From: MGBC163016 sp964631345
GTDB lineage: Bacteria; Actinomycetota; Coriobacteriia; Coriobacteriales; Eggerthellaceae
Reading direction: 5' to 3'
Length of the DNA: 51,446 nucleotides
NCBI GenBank assembly: GCA_964631345.1
Contig: CAZVWE010000012.1
Coordinates: forward strand, 1 to 51,446
Each line of letters starts with the position of its first letter. Position 1 is the stretch's first letter. Of this stretch, positions 17,358 through 24,980 are shown in pieces. The notes beneath the pieces were generated by a model, which was given only the letters and a program-made list of their open reading frames with translations, did no database searches and was not told the origin of the DNA. A program made the position numbers and the translations under genes.

Positions 17358-17560
17358 TTACAAACGAAACCTTACAAACCACACTACCATAGCCTCATCC
17401 GTTAGCAAAACAAAGGAATCCCCACGCAAAAAGGCCTCAAGCGGGCAGTCGGCCGATCCTACAACCATCGTTTTCGACTCAGGATATTCGTTCACAAAGG
17501 ACGTCAATCCCTTGGCGGACTTGACTCGGTCAATATCTGGATAAACCGGTGAGGCTCGTT
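17358..17560 (-). pseudogene. C-terminal remnant of a DUF4143-type AAA ATPase
   Basis: The minus-strand frame ending in TAA at 17358 reads VKSAKGLTSFVNEYPESKTM and then PLEAFLRGDSFVLL. This is the typical end of ATP-binding DUF4143 proteins (VKSGK, LKSFL, YP). Only about 65 residues remain; the ATPase core is absent. A perfect palindrome lies upstream at 17627-17650. Confidence 0.65.
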
Positions 17561-17626
17561 CATGCGACTGACAAGCACTTCAACGATTAGGCACCGATAA
17601 GCAGGAAGCAGCAGTGAATCCTTTCC

Positions 17627-17650
17627 CTATTGAGCAAATTTGCTCAATAG
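17627..17650. promoter_or_regulatory. 24-bp perfect palindrome
   Basis: The two 12-bp halves (CTATTGAGCAAA and its complement) are exact. It lies upstream of the DUF4143 remnant and about 145 bp before the DUF4180 gene, in an otherwise featureless gap (17561-17794). It is probably an operator left behind by the deleted ATPase gene, or one serving the DUF4180 gene. Confidence 0.6.
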
Positions 17651-17794
17651 CAAGCAACATGACGCAGGGCAAGGAGGCTGACATGTCTTTGCATAGAGCA
17701 TATAATCGTTCTTCCTTTAGCGCCGGATAGAGAATCGTTTTGGACGAGCAGCGCAAATATGTGGGCTAAACATCTTTTCAAGAATGAGGTTTAT

Positions 17795-18163
17795 ATGCAT
17801 TTCGAAAGTACAATCCATAATGGTCATACTGTTGCTGTAGTCGCTGGGGCTGACGAGCCAGTTATTAAAAATACTTCGTCCGCACTCGACCTTCTTATGG
17901 CTGCACACTATGAAGCGGAAACTGATCGAATTGCGATCGCCAAAGAACTCGTCATTGATGATTTTTTCATTCTTAGCTCAGGCGTTGCCGGCGAGATCCT
18001 ACAGAAGTACGTCAACTATCAGATGAAGATAGCCATCTATGGGGACTATTCAAGTTACACAAGTAAACCCCTTCATGACTTCATCCGCGAATCGAACAAG
18101 GGTCACGATTTCTTTTTCGTAGCATCACGCGAGGAAGCTATCGACAAACTTGCCAGCGTGTAA
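17795..18163 (+). CDS. DUF4180-family protein
   Basis: From ATG 17795 (GAGG site, 5-nt spacing) the product is 122 residues. The C-terminal half has the DUF4180 pattern: LQKYVNYQMKIAIYGDYS, SKPLHDFIRESNKG, FFFVASREEAIDKL. The family is small, cytoplasmic and uncharacterised, with a STAS/SpoIIAA-like look. A 25-bp palindrome immediately follows the stop. Confidence 0.8.
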   Translation: MHFESTIHNGHTVAVVAGADEPVIKNTSSALDLLMAAHYEAETDRIAIAKELVIDDFFILSSGVAGEILQKYVNYQMKIAIYGDYSSYTSKPLHDFIRESNKGHDFFFVASREEAIDKLASV

Positions 18164-18166
18164 ACA

Positions 18167-18191
18167 TTGAAAAGTGACGGGAGCTTTTCAA
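18167..18191. repeat. Dispersed 25-bp palindrome, copy 1
   Basis: TTGAAAAG and CTTTTCAA flank a 9-nt loop, 3 bp after the DUF4180 stop. Related copies lie at 19098, 22931, 33115 and 39163. It may act as a terminator hairpin, though no T run follows. Confidence 0.8.
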
Positions 18192-18257
18192 CATGTCAGG
18201 GGACGTTCACTTTTGGCACACTCCCTTGTGCTTCCCCTGTGGTTCCCTTGTGCTTTT

Positions 18258-19085
18258 CTAATCAAGCGATTCGATGAAGTTCTCTATTAATCTGTTCACT
18301 ATCTCTGGCTTATCTGTATTGGAATTATGGCCTGCCCCCTTAATCCAATGATTAGGAAGTCCGGCTCTACGAGACCACTGACGGTTATAGCGCTTAGCAG
18401 ACCCAGCGCGATCCTCTTCACCACATATTAAGAGCATAGGGCAATCTGGCGCGTATGTTCGATTAGCCTCAACTGCTTGCGCAAGCACTTCAAAGCCATG
18501 CGCAGATAACTCACAATACTCGCGCTTATCATAGTCTTGCATCATCTCACGCATGAGCTCTTTCCCATATGGTGTTGTGGCATTGTTGCGAGAACCCAAA
18601 TTGACCAATGTTTTCCATGGGAACATTGAAAACATCCCCTTCGTATGTTTGAGAGCCCAAAGTTCCCATCCCGAATAATAGTCACGTTGCAAAGGACAGG
18701 AATCTATAGAGATAAAACCACGAGCGACATGTGGATACAAATCGATGAATGCTTGCGCGACATATCCGCCCATTGACTGCCCGATAAGCACAGGATCATT
18801 TATTCCTTCTGAATCCAGAATAGCTTTCAGCCAACGTGCCTTATCGTCAAGCGTCCAAGTTAGATCGAATGGACGTGACTTGCCATGTGAAGGCGCATCC
18901 CAAACAAGCACATTTGCTTTGCGCTCGAAATGAGTAATTTGCTTCTCGAACAGACGATGATCTGCTGTCAGACCAGGAAGAAAGACAAGCCAAGGACTGG
19001 CATTCAATTCATTCTTTGAAGCCCAATATACTATGCTTCCGCATGGTAACTTAAGCTGCTTCTCGTCTAAATTATCCTTTGTCAT
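18258..19085 (-). CDS. Alpha/beta hydrolase
   Basis: This 275-residue protein has the alpha/beta hydrolase fold. The oxyanion-hole region is LPGLTADHRLFE and the nucleophile elbow GQSMGG has its serine near residue 104. An acid lies after LLICGEEDRAG and a catalytic histidine in GAGHNSN. AGGAG precedes the ATG. It stands alone on the minus strand, with dispersed palindromes on both sides. The substrate is unknown. Confidence 0.88.
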   Translation of the reverse strand: MTKDNLDEKQLKLPCGSIVYWASKNELNASPWLVFLPGLTADHRLFEKQITHFERKANVLVWDAPSHGKSRPFDLTWTLDDKARWLKAILDSEGINDPVLIGQSMGGYVAQAFIDLYPHVARGFISIDSCPLQRDYYSGWELWALKHTKGMFSMFPWKTLVNLGSRNNATTPYGKELMREMMQDYDKREYCELSAHGFEVLAQAVEANRTYAPDCPMLLICGEEDRAGSAKRYNRQWSRRAGLPNHWIKGAGHNSNTDKPEIVNRLIENFIESLD

Positions 19086-19097
19086 AGGCGTCTCCTA

Positions 19098-19122
19098 TTC
19101 AAAAGTGCCGGGGACTTTTCAA
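19098..19122. repeat. Dispersed 25-bp palindrome, copy 2
   Basis: On the minus strand, TTGAAAAG, a 9-nt GC-rich loop and CTTTTGAA form a near-perfect hairpin 12 bp upstream of the hydrolase ATG. It would therefore lie in the hydrolase leader or core promoter. Confidence 0.75.
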
Positions 19123-19182
19123 CCCCCCTATAGAGCGAGATCTTGAGCACAAGAAACCCTATCTTATTAAGTCAAGTCAGCA

Positions 19183-19209
19183 TTGACAAAGTACCCCCCC
19201 CCATAAAAT
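19183..19209 (+). promoter_or_regulatory. Promoter with a C9 tract in its spacer
   Basis: TTGACA (19183-19188) and TAAAAT (19204-19209) are separated by 15 bp that include nine consecutive cytosines (19194-19202). It faces the four-gene operon starting at 19263. Spacing is 2 bp below the optimum, so tract length could set promoter strength. Confidence 0.6.
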
Positions 19210-19262
19210 CGGAACAGATTTGCATTGTCAAATTCAGTAATGCCCAAACGAGAGAACACATC

Positions 19263-19436
19263 ATGGCAGGTAGCGATACGTTTATTATTGAATCTAAAGC
19301 ATATAAGAAAACAGCTATCATCTGCACAACAAAGCTCGCTATAAAAGCAGCTGAATCAATAGATGGCCTTCAGTTCTACGGGATATCTAATCAACACTCT
19401 CTAATTAAATCAGGTGTATTCTGCAATGGATCGTGA
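19263..19436 (+). CDS. Unknown 57-residue protein, first frame of the 19-23 kb operon
   Basis: The frame from ATG 19263 encodes MAGSDTFIIESKAYKKTAII and ends at 19436, overlapping the next gene's ATG (19426) by 11 bp, which suggests translational coupling. GAGAGAA lies upstream. The frame remains open to TTG 19143, but that part precedes the promoter. I recognise no homologue. Confidence 0.45.
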   Translation: MAGSDTFIIESKAYKKTAIICTTKLAIKAAESIDGLQFYGISNQHSLIKSGVFCNGS

Positions 19437-20421
19437 AGCGGCATTAGAAAATGCACGACGCGCTCTCTTCCTTGAGCAGGCACTAAAGGAGTTCCGTACG
19501 TTTAGTGCGCAAATTGAATGCATGCGACCCACGCAACCTCAAATGCCTCAGCCACCATCCTTGCAACATCCAGAATTCACACCTACACCATATCCAATAA
19601 TTCAGGTTCCCGATCTTGGCACTAACCCTTGGTACAAAAGAGCAAGAATTTGCTTTTTAACGAGCATCATCATCTTTGTTGTAACCTTAGTGCTGATTCC
19701 CTTTAATACTCCACTCATGTCTGTACTTCCAATACTAGGAGGCATAAGTGGTTTACTTGTTTGGTTATCCATTGTATGTGCGCTTATAGGTTTTTTCGGA
19801 ACTGATAAGCGACCAGAACAATATATCGATCACATTCGTAAAACCTCAGAATATCAGCAAGAATGTGCTCGAATAGACGCATATAACGCCACCGCCTTTC
19901 AACAAGCACAGCAACAAGCACAACACAAATACCAATGCGCGCTTCAAACATATCAATCAAGCATACTACCTGCATACGAAGCACAATTACTGAAATACGA
20001 AACCGATCTACTCCCGCAATGGGAGGCAATCAACAAGCAATGCCAGCGCGATATACAACAAGTCTCTGAGTATCTCGAAAAAACCTACGCAGCTAATATC
20101 ATCCCTAAATCTTATCGTAATTTGCCAGCACTAGATTTTCTAGTTTCTTGCATGGAATCTTCCAATAGTTCCCTTCATGAAGCTATTTCTCAGTATGAGC
20201 AAAAAACTGCAAATGACACACTCAAAGAAACCATAACGTCATATAGGCAGCAAACCAAGCAGATACAAAGTGTGCTCGATCAACAAAACGAAGCTATAGA
20301 ACGCTTAGAAGATCAGCTAGCAGACACACATCGTACAGCAGAAAGCTCGAAGGGTTACAGCATGGTGGGAGCAGCACTTGCGGGATATGCAGCATATAAA
20401 GCGCATAAGGCAGCAAGGTAA
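19426..20421 (+). CDS. Unknown membrane/coiled-coil protein
   Basis: The 331-residue product has a short N-terminal helix and a Pro/Gln-rich linker (residues 35-65). Two membrane spans follow (about 80-98 and 106-128). A long Gln-rich coiled coil occupies about 140-310, and the Gly/Ala-rich end reads GAALAGYAAYKAHKAA. Both termini would be cytoplasmic. AGGTG lies 9 nt before ATG 19426. It precedes two paralogous proteins in the same operon. I cannot assign a function. Confidence 0.75.
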   Translation: MDREAALENARRALFLEQALKEFRTFSAQIECMRPTQPQMPQPPSLQHPEFTPTPYPIIQVPDLGTNPWYKRARICFLTSIIIFVVTLVLIPFNTPLMSVLPILGGISGLLVWLSIVCALIGFFGTDKRPEQYIDHIRKTSEYQQECARIDAYNATAFQQAQQQAQHKYQCALQTYQSSILPAYEAQLLKYETDLLPQWEAINKQCQRDIQQVSEYLEKTYAANIIPKSYRNLPALDFLVSCMESSNSSLHEAISQYEQKTANDTLKETITSYRQQTKQIQSVLDQQNEAIERLEDQLADTHRTAESSKGYSMVGAALAGYAAYKAHKAAR

Positions 20422-20442
20422 TGTAAGGACAAGGATCAATAA

Positions 20443-21705
20443 ATGTTAGAGACGTATACGAATGGACTAATCTATGATTTGCGAAAACGGCTTCAGCCCT
20501 ATGGCAATATTGCTGTTTTCGATGCGGCGAATATGCCAGCATTCATGCAAGCCGTGCAAAATGGACAAGCAACTTATCCCTGTATTCAGATATCAGGGTA
20601 TTCACAATTAGGTGAAGCTGGATCATATTCATCATTAAGAAATGATGGGAGCTGGACATACTATTGTTTCGACATAAATTGCTGCCCAGTAAACATTTAC
20701 TATCAAGCTATTATTTTCGGAAAGACCATAGACCAAGTAATGAATCTTTCTAATGTGGTCAGATCTCTGTACCAACAAGATATCGCATTGGGATTTCCCA
20801 ACTACGCTGTTCAAAATGAGAAAGTCTGTATCGTTTTACGCGCAAACACAGCACAAGAAATCGTCAATTCAGATCCTTCAAGCAATACGTTTTTCACGCG
20901 TGTGAGTTTCATGCCAACGTCTACTGTTCTTTTCTTCAATCAGAATGATATTGCCAACATGCATAAGAATAGAAATATCGATTTGGAATTCCTTAACATG
21001 GCTCTCTATCATGCCAATCGTTCTGATGGTCAAGCCCAAAATGAAATGATGCAAAGATACCATTTTCTCTTTTCATCTTCTGTTCAAGCAATGACAAATA
21101 GGTATGTACCCAAAAGCTTAAAACAACTACGTAAACTTTTACAAAAAGGGAAAGCTATCGATGTGGCTCAATTCAACAATGAATTTCCGCATGTTGTAAC
21201 CCTTATTCCCGATTTATTCAACAGATACGTAAATGGAGAAACTTACGAGGCAACTCTCAATAATGTGGAATACCTCTCAGCGTTGCACGAAGATAGAAAG
21301 AATCAGATCTGCGATGTTGTTGGAGTAATGCAAGACACAAATCTCAATATCGACGACAAGCAGCAACCCCGTTCCTCTGAAGCCCTGAGGTTCTTCATTG
21401 ACACAATGAACGGAAACCCCAATGCAACTCTGAATGATGCGATGGCTAGTTATAAAAACAAATTGGTTGAGATTCATCAGGAAAACGAAGAAAACGATGC
21501 ACGGAATCAGGCTATGGCTGAAGCAGTGTTCAATATTGCCACCGCTGCCGTCGTAGCTCATGCGGCTTCTAAAGTCGGAGGTTCTGTGGCTAGTCTGCAA
21601 AAGAAAGATTTACTTGGAAGTCCAGCATGCAAATATGGAGCAGTGTTTCGCAATTCCTGCCCTGTTGATTGTCGCCTTCGAGATCGATGCTCAAGATATA
21701 GATAA
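20443..21705 (+). CDS. Unknown protein, N-domain paralogue A, cysteine-rich tail
   Basis: This 420-residue protein shares its N-terminal domain with the next gene: both start MLETY, then NG, a short helix, PYGN, a second helix and NGQ plus PC. The middle is helical. The tail after LLGSPACKYG has five cysteines in 19 residues (spacing C-x9-C-x3-C-x5-C), possibly a metal site. There is no signal peptide. AAGGA lies 8 nt before the ATG and the gene follows the coiled-coil gene by 21 bp. I do not recognise the family. Confidence 0.75.
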   Translation: MLETYTNGLIYDLRKRLQPYGNIAVFDAANMPAFMQAVQNGQATYPCIQISGYSQLGEAGSYSSLRNDGSWTYYCFDINCCPVNIYYQAIIFGKTIDQVMNLSNVVRSLYQQDIALGFPNYAVQNEKVCIVLRANTAQEIVNSDPSSNTFFTRVSFMPTSTVLFFNQNDIANMHKNRNIDLEFLNMALYHANRSDGQAQNEMMQRYHFLFSSSVQAMTNRYVPKSLKQLRKLLQKGKAIDVAQFNNEFPHVVTLIPDLFNRYVNGETYEATLNNVEYLSALHEDRKNQICDVVGVMQDTNLNIDDKQQPRSSEALRFFIDTMNGNPNATLNDAMASYKNKLVEIHQENEENDARNQAMAEAVFNIATAAVVAHAASKVGGSVASLQKKDLLGSPACKYGAVFRNSCPVDCRLRDRCSRYR

Positions 21706-21767
21706 AACTAATTGCGTGTAGAACGCACCATATGCATAAGAAACGACCAGCAAAGGAACCCTAAACA

Positions 21768-22787
21768 ATGCTTGAAACATACGTGAACGGCTTCGCCTAT
21801 AACCTACAACAGCAGCTAGCACCTTATGGCAATACCTCCGTCTACACGAACATGACTATAGATCAATTCTCAAACGCACTCATGAATGGTCAAGTGTCTC
21901 TTCCTTGCGTGCTGTTTCAGTCATCTTCTACTCCAAGTACACGAACTTCTTTCATGTCACTCACGCAAAACAACCAATGGACACAACGATCTTTCGATTG
22001 GAATATGTTTCCGATGGCAATAGTAGTAGCAGCTCACATATTTGCAAGTGACCTACAGTCCGCTCAGAATGTAACCCAATTCATGCAGTCATACTTCTCG
22101 AACGGGGTCACCCTCTTGTTTCAAAATCCATATATCCCCACCGAAAAGATTCCTATTACATTGAAGTGTGGAGCTGTAGATAGCCCACAGCAAATGCCAA
22201 TGTTTGGCTTGATTAAAGCCGGCGTCATCTTAGCTGAAGGAATAGATGTCCCTTACTTCTTCAATCCTAATGATTTCTCTTTAATAGGCAGAAGCACTAG
22301 CATCGAACGTGAGCTCATTAGTGCAGCGTGTATATGTAGTAAAGCTATGAATGAAATAGTTGCTCCTGATCCCAATATGGCGCAACAAATGCGCATACAA
22401 TATTGGAATCGACTGAATCAAATCTGCGATCAACTAGGCATTCCTTCGCAGGCCAGCGAAGCCCTTCCCCAAGATAAACAACCAAGATCCCCAATGGCAC
22501 TCTTTGAAATGGTGCGATCTATGAACGAAAACGAGGAGCTACATATAGCGGACGCCTATCATTCTTATGTCATGAACGCATGTGGTCAGGCCAACAAAAA
22601 CGCTCCAGGCGATGAATTAACCTGGAAGGAGGCCATTCTTGGGGACATGACAAAAGATGAATTTATCGATGGCGTTATAGATAATCTAGATCAGAATGGA
22701 ACCGTGAACCGCGAAGTTGCAGAAACCGCGGTTGCACTTTTCAAGGAAGGATCCAGATTCCTCAAAACCGAAAGAAAAAATAGGTAA
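21768..22787 (+). CDS. Unknown protein, N-domain paralogue B
   Basis: This 339-residue paralogue of the preceding protein shares MLETY-NG, LAPYGN, NGQ and LPC in the first 60 residues, then an aromatic-rich core (SFDWNMFPMAIVVAAHIF). A mid-protein motif DKQPRSPMALFEMVRSMNEN parallels DKQQPRSSEALRFFIDTMNG in paralogue A, so homology extends beyond the N-domain. It lacks the cysteine tail. AAAGGA precedes the ATG. Confidence 0.75.
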   Translation: MLETYVNGFAYNLQQQLAPYGNTSVYTNMTIDQFSNALMNGQVSLPCVLFQSSSTPSTRTSFMSLTQNNQWTQRSFDWNMFPMAIVVAAHIFASDLQSAQNVTQFMQSYFSNGVTLLFQNPYIPTEKIPITLKCGAVDSPQQMPMFGLIKAGVILAEGIDVPYFFNPNDFSLIGRSTSIERELISAACICSKAMNEIVAPDPNMAQQMRIQYWNRLNQICDQLGIPSQASEALPQDKQPRSPMALFEMVRSMNENEELHIADAYHSYVMNACGQANKNAPGDELTWKEAILGDMTKDEFIDGVIDNLDQNGTVNREVAETAVALFKEGSRFLKTERKNR

Positions 22788-22930
22788 CTCAGACTAAGTC
22801 GCATTGACGAAGAAGGTAACGACCAGGTCGCCCGATGAATCAAAGCAATACAGGGAACGGTGCTGTGTGCGAGCGAATGTTGCCTATTATTTGATTTTAT
22901 ATTTATGCGCACTTTACGCAACCTAGAAGG

Positions 22931-22953
22931 TTGAAAAGTCTCCGTCACTTCTC
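22931..22953. repeat. Dispersed 25-bp palindrome, degenerate copy 3
   Basis: TTGAAAAG followed by a loop similar to copy 1 and a degraded second arm. It lies exactly at the truncated end of the symporter remnant. Confidence 0.6.
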
Positions 22954-23236
22954 ACAACAAGAGAAACAGACTGACGAAAATACACCCGCAGCAACTGCCA
23001 ACGAGTCCGTAAGCACCGTAAATGCCATCGGTCGTAGCTGTGGATGCAGTACCCACGATCATTGATCCGCCGACCAATTCTCCGAACAAAAGAGGAATAA
23101 GACCAAGGAAGCCTAAGCTACCGCCAGCTATAAAGTAATTCTTTGCAGTACGCTCATCCTGGCGCCGCTTATTCTTGAAGAAACCCATCCCAAGTACGAA
23201 TACAAGATAAGCCAACACGCATGCGAACTGAAACAT
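22952..23236 (-). pseudogene. Truncated sodium:solute symporter (N-terminal fragment)
   Basis: ATG 23236, after GGAGAG, opens a frame with the start of an SSS-family symporter: span 1 (FACVLAYLVFVLGMGFF), then DERTAKNYFIAGGSLGFLG and GELVGGSMIVGTAS. It stops at 22952 after 94 residues, where about 480 are expected. The break coincides with a dispersed palindrome, suggesting deletion at the repeat. Confidence 0.8.
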
Positions 23237-23478
23237 GGTCGATCTCTCCCCCCGGTAGATACAGTAAGTTTCATCGACGTGCTAAGAGTGCTCGTTTGGA
23301 AATGCTCTCTCCGGCATCTCCAAAGCAAGACAACTATACCCACTGTGCTGCCGTGTGCTCTCCATGGATGATGACTGGCAGAATGAATCTTTCGCATCCA
23401 TCTAGTCCGATATGGAATCGTAGCCGATCAAATGGGGATCGTGTTTTCATTTTGAAATTGAGAGTTACAACTAGCTGG
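23237..23478. other. Gap without supported genes
   Basis: Open frames here (for example a 99-codon plus-strand one) look like non-coding translation. Together with the next 118 bp this is the shared upstream region of the symporter remnant and the gene at 23597. Confidence 0.5.
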
Positions 23479-23558
23479 GTTAACAATCCTTTTCACTTGA
23501 TATATACCATTAATTGTTAACGTTATATCTTGCATAGGCTTAAGTTTCCTGCTATAGT
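23479..23558 (+). promoter_or_regulatory. Promoter and upstream dyad for the gene at 23597
   Basis: TTGCAT (23530-23535) and TATAGT (23553-23558) have an ideal 17-bp spacer. Upstream, GTTAACAAT (23479-23487) and its exact complement ATTGTTAAC (23513-23521) are separated by 25 bp, like a two-site operator. Confidence 0.6.
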
Positions 23559-23596
23559 CAAATTCCGTTAGTAATTAATAGCATTTAAGGAGAAAC

Positions 23597-24859
23597 ATGA
23601 AACTCAAAGATATAAGCATGAAAGAGCTAATTAGTCAGCCTCTTTTTTGGGAGGACTTTGAGGAAGACCGCTCCGATCCTTCGGCCATGAAGGCTGCTAT
23701 CGAAGCCGATCCTAAGTCTATTGAGAAGATACGCTTTCTCGACCAAGTTGAAGACGGTACACTGCTGGACCGCTCCACATTCCATAAGCTTGATTTCTAC
23801 GAAGTAGAGTTCACCGAATACGCTCGCCTCTCTCTCGCAGAAGGCGAATACGAGGAAGATGACAGACCCAGAGGCAAAGAAGTCGATTATCTCAAGGATT
23901 ACAGCGGTCTTCGACTTCTGATCCAAGATGTTAGCGATCCCCTTGGAGAATGTGGAGTTTTCGCTCTTTATCTCAAAGACTACGAATTCGGACTAATAAA
24001 TCCACTTGGCCTCTGCGTCTATTTATACGAGTTCAATGACGATTCACGGACGCTCTACAAGGAAGATCCGGAGAAGTTCATTCTCGAATATGTCCTTTTA
24101 CATCTCGAGACTGAGTTTTGGGATGAAGGCTTTGATCTAAAGCAGGAACTCTTCGACTATTACCACAACATGCCTGATATCAATAACCCGCTCTTGGAAA
24201 GCAGAACTGATCTCGATGGACTTATTACAGCAAAAGAAGCCGCAAATCTTCTTGAAGTTAGTATTCCTCGCATCATCAAGATGATTGATGAGAGATCAAT
24301 AGACGGTTATAAGTTCGCCGGCAGGTTACTGATAACTAGATCGTCGGTGGAAAACCGTCTCGCATACATCAAGGAACACGGTAAGCCCACTCGCGGAAAA
24401 GCACCTAAAGAGAAGCGTATCCGTCGCAACAATGAAACATCAGTTTTTGATTCATCTTCCGAATATTTACAGGACAAAACCAAAGAGAGCTTTCGCCACT
24501 TCCTTGAGCTTCGTCCAAACGAACAAAACAAAGAATATGTAATCCGAGTATTCGAGAAGCTGGATGACATGAACTGCATTTCTGAATATGAGCTTAAAAG
24601 ACTTAGGGCAAACGATGCAGACAGTGTCGATTATCGTCGCAGAACCTTTGGTTTTAGACGCCCATTCTATGTAGAGTCGCTCAGCGAACGGCGCGAAAAG
24701 AGTACTGGCCAAGATAGGTACTACGCCGTACCTGCTAGTGGAAAATACTATTTATGCGCCCAATGGTATTTCAAGGAATCGCATACATCGTACAATCTGG
24801 ACAAGTTCCAGAAGTGGGCACTGAGGATGTTTAGCGGCGCATACAAGGAATCCATATAG
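23597..24859 (+). CDS. Unknown protein with a central excisionase/MerR-like HTH
   Basis: This 420-residue protein is very acidic over residues 1-205. It then has a helix-turn-helix of the excisionase/HTH_17 type (LITAKEAANLLEVSIPRIIK, then INGYKFAGR-like DGYKFAGRLLI) at about 210-255. A basic linker and a C-terminal domain with conserved-looking aromatics follow (YYAVPASGKYYLCAQWY). AAGGAG lies 4 nt before the ATG. It lies next to the defence-like cluster but is transcribed alone. Possibly a DNA-binding protein; no partner is evident. Confidence 0.75.
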   Translation: MKLKDISMKELISQPLFWEDFEEDRSDPSAMKAAIEADPKSIEKIRFLDQVEDGTLLDRSTFHKLDFYEVEFTEYARLSLAEGEYEEDDRPRGKEVDYLKDYSGLRLLIQDVSDPLGECGVFALYLKDYEFGLINPLGLCVYLYEFNDDSRTLYKEDPEKFILEYVLLHLETEFWDEGFDLKQELFDYYHNMPDINNPLLESRTDLDGLITAKEAANLLEVSIPRIIKMIDERSIDGYKFAGRLLITRSSVENRLAYIKEHGKPTRGKAPKEKRIRRNNETSVFDSSSEYLQDKTKESFRHFLELRPNEQNKEYVIRVFEKLDDMNCISEYELKRLRANDADSVDYRRRTFGFRRPFYVESLSERREKSTGQDRYYAVPASGKYYLCAQWYFKESHTSYNLDKFQKWALRMFSGAYKESI

Positions 24860-24980
24860 TTGGTATCGAATTCAATGATGGCAAGCGCAGCGTATTGGGA
24901 GAAATCCCCGTGAAAAGGCACTAAACTACGATGTCGAGTGCTCTCATGAACGCATGTATAGATTTATCGAGGGCAATTTC

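Noticed and set aside
18195..18257. Short repeats near CCCTTGTGCTT as a CRISPR-like array
   Set aside because: Only two copies, with no regular spacers or cas genes; no CRISPR array was seen anywhere in the window.
23221..23520. 99-codon plus-strand frame before the gene at 23597
   Set aside because: It overlaps the symporter start and the promoter region and has non-coding composition.
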